Source of the DNA: JAZOTM01 sp045657625
GTDB lineage: Bacteria; Bacillota; Clostridia; Lachnospirales; Lachnospiraceae
Direction: 5' to 3'
Length of the DNA stretch: 64,000 nucleotides
Assembly: GCA_045657625.1 (NCBI GenBank)
Contig: JAZOTM010000036.1
Location: forward strand, 179,703 to 243,702
Each line of letters begins with the position of its first letter. The stretch's first letter is position 1. The translations under genes were made by a program, and so were the position numbers. Below the pieces are notes generated by a model. That model saw nothing but the letters and a program-made list of their open reading frames with translations, did no database searches and was not told the origin of the DNA. This document shows, one piece after another, positions 8,387-15,400 of the stretch.

Positions 8387-9235
8387 ATGGATTTTGAAGG
8401 ATTAAAAACATTTCTGGTTTTGGCTGAAACAAAAAACTACACAAGGACGGCAAATCAGTTATTTGTAGCCCAATCTACGGTAACCAATCGGATTCGGGAG
8501 ATGGAAAAAGAATTGCAGTTTCCTTTGTTTGAACGTACGAACCGCCGCGTGGAATTAACCAAGGAGGGGGAAAAATTCGTTGCTTATGCAGAGAAGGTTT
8601 TGGATTTGACGGAGCAGTCTTTGGCGGAAATTACTTCCGTAGAAAAGTTTCAGGATTATCTTCGGGTGGGATGTGCGGATTCCATTTATGAAAGTCATTT
8701 GGCTCCACTGATTCTGCAACATCAGACCACACATCCGGATCATTCTTTGAAAATTTCGATTGGTTTGACAAATCATTTGTTGGAACAGTTGCAGAATGAT
8801 TTTTTAGATGTGGTTTTCACGTATTTGCCTTTGAAAAAGGCGAAGTATCACTGTGAACTTTATAAACAGGATTCCCTTGTATTGGTGACGGATATTCGAA
8901 ATGAAAAATATAAAAGTGGGATTACGCAAAGGCAATTGTTGGAAGAAAATTATTTAATGTGTAATTTTGCATTGCAGGATGTCGGGCAATACATTCGAAA
9001 ATTGTTTCCAAAATATCACCAGTTTCAGTTGGAGATTGATGATTGTATTAAAATCATTCCCTATTTGGCGGGACAGGAGAATTATACGTTTTTGCCCAAG
9101 GATATGGCGGAAACCTATATTCACATGGAAAAATTACGGGAAGTGCCTTTGCTGGATTTTCAAACACCCAAGATCAACAGTTACATTATTTATAGAAAAG
9201 AAAAGGAACAGTTATGCAAAGAAATTTTCTTTTAA
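8387..9235 (+). CDS. LysR-family transcriptional regulator
   Basis: 282 residues. The N-terminal winged helix is typical (MDFEGLKTFLVLAETKNYTRTANQLFVAQSTVTNRIREMEKEL, FERTNRRVELTKEG). The effector-binding periplasmic-protein-like domain follows from about residue 90 (LRVGCADSIYESHLAPLIL). GGAGGA lies immediately before the ATG. It is slightly shorter than the usual 290-300 residues at the C-terminus. Divergent orientation from the Re-citrate synthase gene, with an inverted repeat between them, suggests it controls that gene and itself, as CitR does for citA in Bacillus. The effector is unknown. Confidence 0.88.
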   Translation: MDFEGLKTFLVLAETKNYTRTANQLFVAQSTVTNRIREMEKELQFPLFERTNRRVELTKEGEKFVAYAEKVLDLTEQSLAEITSVEKFQDYLRVGCADSIYESHLAPLILQHQTTHPDHSLKISIGLTNHLLEQLQNDFLDVVFTYLPLKKAKYHCELYKQDSLVLVTDIRNEKYKSGITQRQLLEENYLMCNFALQDVGQYIRKLFPKYHQFQLEIDDCIKIIPYLAGQENYTFLPKDMAETYIHMEKLREVPLLDFQTPKINSYIIYRKEKEQLCKEIFF

Positions 9236-9296
9236 AGACAGGGTGGGAAAACCTTTGGTCGTGGTATAATGAAACGGTGTGAGGAGAATGAGAAGT

Positions 9297-10505
9297 ATGA
9301 AACGAAAAAACGTTGAAGAATTACGGGAACAAGTATTTAAAATGGTATCCGTAGGATATATTGGAGACAATTGGAGTATTGGTTATGACATCCTTGGTAC
9401 ATTGGCTCTGTTTTTAAACTTACTGGTGGCTTTTTTAAGTACCTTTGATTCCTTCGATGCAGCTTGGGGAAAACAATTTGATTTCATAGAAATGGTTACG
9501 GTGGCCTTTTTTGCTCTGGATTATGTGCTTCGTCTGTTTTCTTCTAAGTCGCTTTATCCGGGGAAAAGCACAGGAAAAGCAGCGGCCATGTATATCTTTT
9601 CTGCAGTGGGCATTATAGATTTACTTTGCTTTTTGCCTTATTATTTACCCTTCTTTTTTCCGGGAGGAGCCACAGCCTTTCGTCTGTTCCGCGTAGCAAG
9701 GATTTTTCGCCTGTTTCGGATCAATGCCTACTACGATTCCTTAAACGTCATTACAGAGGTTATTAAGGGCAAGAGACAGCAATTATTATCTTCCTTTTTT
9801 ATTATTATTGTTTTGATGTTGGCTTCCAGCTTATGCATGTATAGTTTGGAGCATGAAGCGCAGCCGGATGTATTTCAAAATGCTTTTTCCGGAATTTGGT
9901 GGTCGGCGTCGACGCTGCTTACAGTTGGATATGGAGATATTTATCCTGTAACCTTTTTGGGAAAGATTATGGGTATTTTCCTGACGTTCTTGGGTGTAGG
10001 TATGGTTGCAATCCCCACCGGTATTATTTCCGCCGGATTCGTGGAACAATACACGAGATTAAAACGTTTGGGTGATTATACAAAAGAATCCGATATTCAT
10101 TTTATTAAAGTGCAGCTGGCACCTAAGGATGATTGGGTTGGGAAAAAGATAAAGGATTTAAAATTGCCTCATGGCACCTTAATTGCAATGGTGGAACGAA
10201 ATCATGAAAATGTGATTCCTTATGGGGATATGGAGCTGATGGTAAAGGATAAGGTGGTAATTGGTGCAGAAGCTTTGAAGAATGATGTACCAATTCATTT
10301 AAAGGAAATGACATTGGCAAAAACCCATCCGTGGTGTGGAAAGTATATCCGAGATTTAGAATTTTCCAGACAGACAATTATGATCCGCGTACGGCGCCAT
10401 GGCAGAGATTTGATTCCAAAAGGTAGTTTGATGTTGCATGAAGGGGACACGATTTTGATGTGTGGAAAAATATTAGATCCGGATGCAGAAAGTATAGAGG
10501 TGTAA
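9297..10505 (+). CDS. Voltage-gated potassium channel with C-terminal TrkA-C/RCK domains
   Basis: About 402 residues. The start is ATG 9297, because the GAGGAGA at 9281-9287 is too close to ATG 9288. Six membrane segments form a voltage sensor and pore. S4 carries regularly spaced Arg (FRLFRVARIFRLFRI), and the selectivity filter is TVGYGD near residue 215. Two TrkA-C-like ligand-binding domains follow (about 265-325 and 335-402), each with a DWVGKKI/HPWCGKYIRDLE-type entry. It should conduct K+ under control of voltage and a cytoplasmic ligand. An extended -10 (TGGTATAAT, ending 9270) lies just upstream. It is followed after 1 nt by the next gene. Confidence 0.92.
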   Translation: MKRKNVEELREQVFKMVSVGYIGDNWSIGYDILGTLALFLNLLVAFLSTFDSFDAAWGKQFDFIEMVTVAFFALDYVLRLFSSKSLYPGKSTGKAAAMYIFSAVGIIDLLCFLPYYLPFFFPGGATAFRLFRVARIFRLFRINAYYDSLNVITEVIKGKRQQLLSSFFIIIVLMLASSLCMYSLEHEAQPDVFQNAFSGIWWSASTLLTVGYGDIYPVTFLGKIMGIFLTFLGVGMVAIPTGIISAGFVEQYTRLKRLGDYTKESDIHFIKVQLAPKDDWVGKKIKDLKLPHGTLIAMVERNHENVIPYGDMELMVKDKVVIGAEALKNDVPIHLKEMTLAKTHPWCGKYIRDLEFSRQTIMIRVRRHGRDLIPKGSLMLHEGDTILMCGKILDPDAESIEV

Positions 10506-10506
10506 C

Positions 10507-10917
10507 ATGAAAAACATTTATTTCGCAGGATCTATCCGCGGAGGTAGAGCGGATGCAGATTTTTATCAAAAAATGATTTCCTATATGAAGGAAAAAGGAC
10601 ATAAGGTTTTGACGGAACATGTAGGAGACTTGAGCTTGAATTTATTGGAACAGGGAAAAGAGGGGGATCAGGCTATTTATTTGCAGGATACCGGTTGGCT
10701 AAAACAGTCTGAACTACTCATCGGCGAATGTACCACACCATCCTTGGGCGTGGGATATGAACTTGCGTATGCAGAAAAATTGGAAATTCCTTGTTTCTTG
10801 TTTTATAATCGACAAAAAACAGAACTTTCCGCCATGCTTACGGGAAATTCTTATTTTAAAATTTATCCCTATGAGAAAGAAGAGGAGGTCTTCCGGATTT
10901 TAGATGAGATTCTTTAA
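10507..10917 (+). CDS. DNPH1/Rcl-like 2'-deoxynucleoside 5'-phosphate N-hydrolase
   Basis: 136 residues, nucleoside 2-deoxyribosyltransferase superfamily. The N-terminus IYFAGSIRGGRADADFY forms the phosphate loop, and GECTTPSLGVGYELAYA contains the catalytic Glu, as in human DNPH1/Rcl. The family hydrolyses the glycosidic bond of deoxynucleoside monophosphates, which would fit sanitation of abnormal nucleotides. GAGGTG overlapping the end of the K+ channel gene is its ribosome-binding site, so the two are translated from one message. The functional link to the channel is unclear. Deoxyribosyltransferase activity is the main alternative. Confidence 0.8.
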   Translation: MKNIYFAGSIRGGRADADFYQKMISYMKEKGHKVLTEHVGDLSLNLLEQGKEGDQAIYLQDTGWLKQSELLIGECTTPSLGVGYELAYAEKLEIPCFLFYNRQKTELSAMLTGNSYFKIYPYEKEEEVFRILDEIL

Positions 10918-10940
10918 TTCGTAGGACGAAAGGAGTACGT

Positions 10941-11195
10941 ATGTTAAAAAAGAATACTTGGGCATTTTTGATTGTGCTTTTAATCGGAGTGGTATTAGGT
11001 GGTTTGATTGGAGAATTGTGTGCAAATGTAGCAGGACTTTCTTGGTTGAACTATGGACAGACCTTTGGGTTGACAAGTCCTTTGGTACTGGATCTTGGCA
11101 TCTTGTCTTTGACCTTTGGATTTACAGTAAAGTTAACCATCGCAGGAATTATTGGTGTTTTAATTTCTGTTTTAGTGTTCCGTAAGATTGCTTAA
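10941..11195 (+). CDS. Small membrane protein, DUF4321 family
   Basis: 84 residues. Two hydrophobic segments (residues 6-30 and 55-82) flank a short glycine-rich loop. The sequence LLIGVVLGGLIGELCANVAGLSWLNYG is characteristic of DUF4321, a conserved small protein of clostridia with no known function. AGGAG precedes the start and a strong terminator follows, so it closes the K+ channel-DNPH1 operon. Confidence 0.8.
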   Translation: MLKKNTWAFLIVLLIGVVLGGLIGELCANVAGLSWLNYGQTFGLTSPLVLDLGILSLTFGFTVKLTIAGIIGVLISVLVFRKIA

Positions 11196-11207
11196 ATAAG
11201 AAGTAAA

Positions 11208-11243
11208 AGAAGGCTGTAGGAAATTCCTACAGCCTTCTTTTTT
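11208..11243 (+). terminator. Intrinsic terminator after DUF4321 gene
   Basis: A perfect 15-bp inverted repeat (AGAAGGCTGTAGGAA, then TTCCTACAGCCTTCT) is separated by one base and followed by TTTTTT. It lies between convergent genes. Confidence 0.92.
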
Positions 11244-11284
11244 AGCACCGCGTGGTGCGTGTCTTTATGAATTTTCAGAAGAGA

Positions 11285-13489
11285 TTACTCAGCTTCTTCA
11301 TCTGTAGTAGAACTACTACTATCTGAACTACTTTCTGTTTCTGTTGATTTGGATTCTGTGGACTCTGTTTCCGTAGTTCCTTCTGTCTCAGTTTCTAATT
11401 CAGGTTCTTCCCAAGTCAGAGAATTTGAAGCACGGAATACGGTGTTACTTGAACCCATTTGCTGTACAACGATTTCATCGCCGTCTTGCAAATCAATATT
11501 GGAAAGTTTTACTTGCAACAAGTTGCTTGAAACAAACTGGGTAGATACTTTTTCACCATTGATATAAACCCTTGACCATGCGGTGAAGTTGCTTCCACGC
11601 AAGCACAGGTATTCGTCATCAACGGAAATCCATAAGCGGTCTAAGGTAACATCTTCGACACCCATTTCAATTTCTGTTGCAGGATATGGATCCTCGCCGT
11701 CATAAGCATACTGGCTACCATATAACAAGTCATACTGCAATAACTGTAAACCACTTAAGTAGTCAATGCTATCCATCTGACTTTGTGTATAGGTCATAAT
11801 GGTTCCTTCATGGATTCCAAGCTGATCTAAAATGGTAGGCATTAATTCGTATGCAGTTAAGTCTGCATCTTCTTTTGCCAATCCAAAGTTGTTATAAGTT
11901 ACATATTTGGTCTGGAATAAATCACCTGTAGCCATGTCTTCTTCTTCCAAATTCATGGTTGGAAGATGATCTCCAAAGAAAACAATAATGGTGTCTTCAT
12001 CACGTTCATTTACCATATCAATCAAGTCTCCGATGAAGTTGTCTACTTCATGAATCATATTGATGTAGTATTCCCATTGATAGTTTTCTTCTTCTGTATC
12101 GGCACCACTTACCTGGATGGTTGGGTTATCAAGTACCTGATATTCCGGATAAGCACCGTGACCCTGAACGGTAATGGTGTAAACAAAGTCTGATTGATCC
12201 TCTGTAGAATCTAAAGCTTTTTCTGTTTCACTTACTAAGATGTGATCCGTTGGCCAGTTACGAAGTGGTGTATATTCCTGAATGTTCATCATTTCTTTAC
12301 TGGTAAAGGTATCAAATCCCATCAAAGAAAAGGCATTGGCACGGCTATAAAAATTACCACCGTTGTTGTGTACGGCATGGGTACCGTATCCTAAAGTGGA
12401 AAGAACGGATGCCACACTTTCAACACTGTCGATTTCTTTGTAAACGGTTTTATAAGGATATTCACCGGTTCCGAAATATTGCATATTCATACCGGTTAAT
12501 ACTTCAAATTCTGTATTTGCTGTACCTGCACCTACGACCGGAACTGTTAAATGACCGGAGGTGTAATTGTCATACAAATAATGGAAGTTTGGAATCGGAT
12601 CCTCGGATAATTCCAAGAAGTTTACTTCGTAAGGATCGATAAAGGATTCCAAAAGTACGACGATGATGTTTGGAGCGTTTTCAGTATCTAAAGTAGTTTC
12701 TTCTACTTCTACTTTGGATAAAACGTCGTCGATTACGGCTTCTGAGTATCCGTTCGGCGTGCTCATACCAACACCTACCACACTGGATGAGAAACCATAA
12801 ATAAATCCATAATCAGAATAACCTTCTGCAATGTTTCCGAAATATGCAGCAATGATATTGGACTCTTGCGCTGCTTTCGTGGTAACCGGAAGTAATGCAA
12901 ATAAGACTGCGATTAATACCGGCGCAAGGAAAAAGTGAATTTTTCCTTGATATTTTGGTCCCTTAATAAAGAAGTAAATCAAAAATGCCAAGAAGACCAA
13001 AAGGGAAACCACGATAATGGTGGATTCTGTTGCAGATAAATAACTACTGGTTTGCATGGAAAGCAAATCGTTAATTAATTTCAAATCGGTGTAACCAAAA
13101 GGAGTAACACGGTTAGAAAGAATGACTCCATTGGTGGTGCCGAGCAATAACCAAAAGGCACTGATAAAAATTCGGAAGAAGGATCTTCTTTTGAAAATAA
13201 ATACCAAGGACAAAGATGCAAATACAATAAATGCATTATAAATAAATGCCATGGTATGTTCGTCTAAAAATCCGATAGCGGATGTAAAGGAACGACGACT
13301 GACCCATTCTACGATAAACACGATTACACATGCTAAAATGACATGCATGAGCATCGCGAATTTGTTGCAAAATTGAATGATCTTCTGAGCTCTCTCGCTT
13401 CGGAAAGGAATCAACATTTTCTCTGCCAAGTTCTTTCTTTTTTGGTTCAGAGAAGAGAAGATTGCTTTCAGTTTCTTCAAAGTTCTCAT
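11285..13489 (-). CDS. LTA synthase-family membrane phosphotransferase (LtaS-like) with C-terminal beta domain
   Basis: 734 residues. Five membrane helices occupy about residues 45-205, followed by an extracellular sulfatase-fold domain. Catalytic features are VVLLESFIDP (metal Glu), GAGTANTEFEVLTG (nucleophile Thr) and FFGDHLPT (metal Asp/His). The family transfers glycerol-phosphate, or a related headgroup, onto a glycolipid or glycan outside the membrane. After the catalytic domain comes a segment near 590-680 (LWISVDDEYLCLRGSNFTAWSRVYINGEKV) resembling an IPT/TIG-like beta fold. A Thr/Glu/Ser-rich tail ends the protein. Both extend it beyond the usual LtaS length of about 650. GGAGGAAAT precedes the start. 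The exact substrate is uncertain. Confidence 0.85.
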   Translation of the reverse strand: MRTLKKLKAIFSSLNQKRKNLAEKMLIPFRSERAQKIIQFCNKFAMLMHVILACVIVFIVEWVSRRSFTSAIGFLDEHTMAFIYNAFIVFASLSLVFIFKRRSFFRIFISAFWLLLGTTNGVILSNRVTPFGYTDLKLINDLLSMQTSSYLSATESTIIVVSLLVFLAFLIYFFIKGPKYQGKIHFFLAPVLIAVLFALLPVTTKAAQESNIIAAYFGNIAEGYSDYGFIYGFSSSVVGVGMSTPNGYSEAVIDDVLSKVEVEETTLDTENAPNIIVVLLESFIDPYEVNFLELSEDPIPNFHYLYDNYTSGHLTVPVVGAGTANTEFEVLTGMNMQYFGTGEYPYKTVYKEIDSVESVASVLSTLGYGTHAVHNNGGNFYSRANAFSLMGFDTFTSKEMMNIQEYTPLRNWPTDHILVSETEKALDSTEDQSDFVYTITVQGHGAYPEYQVLDNPTIQVSGADTEEENYQWEYYINMIHEVDNFIGDLIDMVNERDEDTIIVFFGDHLPTMNLEEEDMATGDLFQTKYVTYNNFGLAKEDADLTAYELMPTILDQLGIHEGTIMTYTQSQMDSIDYLSGLQLLQYDLLYGSQYAYDGEDPYPATEIEMGVEDVTLDRLWISVDDEYLCLRGSNFTAWSRVYINGEKVSTQFVSSNLLQVKLSNIDLQDGDEIVVQQMGSSNTVFRASNSLTWEEPELETETEGTTETESTESKSTETESSSDSSSSTTDEEAE

Positions 13490-13621
13490 ATATTTCCTCC
13501 ATTTCTCACGACTTATAAATATAAACGTTATTTTCTAAAAATACAATATAAATGTTGGATAAAAAAATGTGAACAAATGAGAACTTTGTGGGCAATTATG
13601 TATATATTATGTAGAAAATAT

Positions 13622-13996
13622 CTATTTAATGAATTTATTAATCGCGGTGCGAAGTTCTTCTAAAATCGCGTCGTCTCCGGATTCTACTGCATCGGTAACA
13701 CAGTGCTGTATGTGTTCTTCCAGAATTAACTTACCGATATTATTAATGGCAGAACGAACTGCCGCAATTTGAATCAGGACTTCGCTGCAATCGCGGTCGT
13801 CTTCTACCATGCTTTTAATGGATTCCATATGGCCGATGGCACGATTCATGCGATTGATGATGGCTTTGGTACTGGCCGGATCATGATGGTGCGGATGCGT
13901 CCCGTGACTATGGTTTTCAGAATGAGGTTCGTGGCTGTGATAATGCACGCCATCATGTGTATGTAAAGTTGGTTCTGCTGTGTTCTTTTTTGACAT
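13622..13996 (-). CDS. CsoR-family metal-sensing repressor with His-rich N-terminus
   Basis: 124 residues. The MSKKN start is preceded by GAGGGAG; the longer frame has no such site. Residues 12-40 are His-rich (12 His). The DUF156/CsoR helical domain follows (INRMNRAIGHMESIKSMVEDDRDCSEVLIQIAAV). Cu(I)-CsoR ligands are present with exact spacing: Cys in DRDC, His 25 residues later and Cys four after that (HIQHC). This suggests copper sensing, while the His-rich arm could bind Ni, Co or Zn. No metal transporter or chaperone gene is adjacent, so its targets lie elsewhere. Related FrmR/RcnR members sense formaldehyde or nickel. Confidence 0.87.
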   Translation of the reverse strand: MSKKNTAEPTLHTHDGVHYHSHEPHSENHSHGTHPHHHDPASTKAIINRMNRAIGHMESIKSMVEDDRDCSEVLIQIAAVRSAINNIGKLILEEHIQHCVTDAVESGDDAILEELRTAINKFIK

Positions 13997-14088
13997 AAAT
14001 GATCTCCCTCTTATAAATATGAAAACATTACCTTTCATCTGGTATCATGGTATCATAGAATTAGAAAAAAGAAAAACGGAGAATGCCT

Positions 14089-15384
14089 ATGAAACGAGCA
14101 ATTGTACTTGCCGGAGGCGGCACGAAGGGTGCCTATGAATGTGGCTTTTGGAGAGCACTTCGGGAATTAAATTATGATTATTCTATAGTGACAGGTACGT
14201 CCATTGGCTCCATCAACGGAGCAATGATGACGGCACATGCATATGAGCAGTGTGTGGAAATGTGGGATTCCCTAGTGATGGAAGACATGATGGAAGATGG
14301 CATCAATCTTTCGAATAAGATGGAGGATTTCTATAACCAAAATAAAGCACTGGGCCCGTTTTTGAAAAAGTATGTAAAGAATAAAGGCGCAGATATTTCT
14401 CCTTTCTCAGATTGGATAGAACGAAATATTTCGGAAGAAGAGGTGCGGAAGTCAAAGGTAAACTATGGTTTGGTTACCGTGCAGTTTCCGGGATTAAAAC
14501 CTTATATGTTGCAAAAGAAGGATATACCGGAGGGAATGTTAAAGGATTATATTATGGCATCTTCTGCAATTTTTCCGGTATTTCCGATGCATAAAATTGG
14601 GGAAGAAACCTATTTGGATGGTTGCTATTATGATAACTTGCCCATTGATTTAGCCATTGAAATGGGGGCGACGGATATTATTGCTGTGGATTTACATAAC
14701 ACGCCTCAGCATCCCAATTATGCCAGTCGGCCTTATATCACCTATGTGACACCAAATCGGGATTTAGGTGGTATTCTGGATTTTGACCATGAACGCATTC
14801 GTAAAAATATGGAAATGGGATATCAGGATGGACTTCGTACGTTTGGAAAATTAAAGGGATTTCGTTATTATTTTACTTTGAGTGGGTTCCGCAGTATGCG
14901 AAAACCGATAGAACGACTTTGCCAATCCATTGCCATAGGAGAATCTTTGATTATGCGCAATTCAGTGAATCGTGTGGCAAAGGCAGGAGATATTTATCGT
15001 ATGTTTCATGAGTTGGAGGACCATACCGGAAATCATACATTAAATAAGGAAGATTATTTTATTCGAGCAGCAGAAATCTGTGGAGAGATTTTTGAAGTGC
15101 CTTGGGAAAAAATCTATGATATTAGGGACTTTGCAAAGGAGTTAAAGAACCGTTTAAATACGGCGGAGGCTTATCCGGATGCTGCTATTTTTACAAAAAA
15201 AGCGAGCCGTGGCATTTATAAAAAATTAGCGGAATTGAAACTTCACAACAATGGTGTATACTTAACAGGATGTCTTTATTATGCAATGAAGAATGAACAG
15301 ATTGATTTTGAGAATCAGTTAGGGGTACTTTCTTATTTACCTCATGAACTGGCAGCGGCACTATTTTTGCTAGCAATTGATTAA
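14089..15384 (+). CDS. Patatin-like phospholipase
   Basis: 431 residues. The start ATG 14089 lies 7 nt after GGAG (14078-14081). The N-terminal patatin domain contains the oxyanion loop LAGGGTKGAYECG, the nucleophile in GTSIGS and the catalytic Asp in YLDGCYYDNLP, so a Ser-Asp lipase dyad is complete. The C-terminal 150 residues are helical and not recognisable. No signal peptide is visible, so it probably acts on the cytoplasmic membrane face. It is 16 nt upstream of a large anchored protein gene and probably co-transcribed with it. Confidence 0.88.
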   Translation: MKRAIVLAGGGTKGAYECGFWRALRELNYDYSIVTGTSIGSINGAMMTAHAYEQCVEMWDSLVMEDMMEDGINLSNKMEDFYNQNKALGPFLKKYVKNKGADISPFSDWIERNISEEEVRKSKVNYGLVTVQFPGLKPYMLQKKDIPEGMLKDYIMASSAIFPVFPMHKIGEETYLDGCYYDNLPIDLAIEMGATDIIAVDLHNTPQHPNYASRPYITYVTPNRDLGGILDFDHERIRKNMEMGYQDGLRTFGKLKGFRYYFTLSGFRSMRKPIERLCQSIAIGESLIMRNSVNRVAKAGDIYRMFHELEDHTGNHTLNKEDYFIRAAEICGEIFEVPWEKIYDIRDFAKELKNRLNTAEAYPDAAIFTKKASRGIYKKLAELKLHNNGVYLTGCLYYAMKNEQIDFENQLGVLSYLPHELAAALFLLAID

Positions 15385-15400
15385 ACAGAAAGGGATTACC

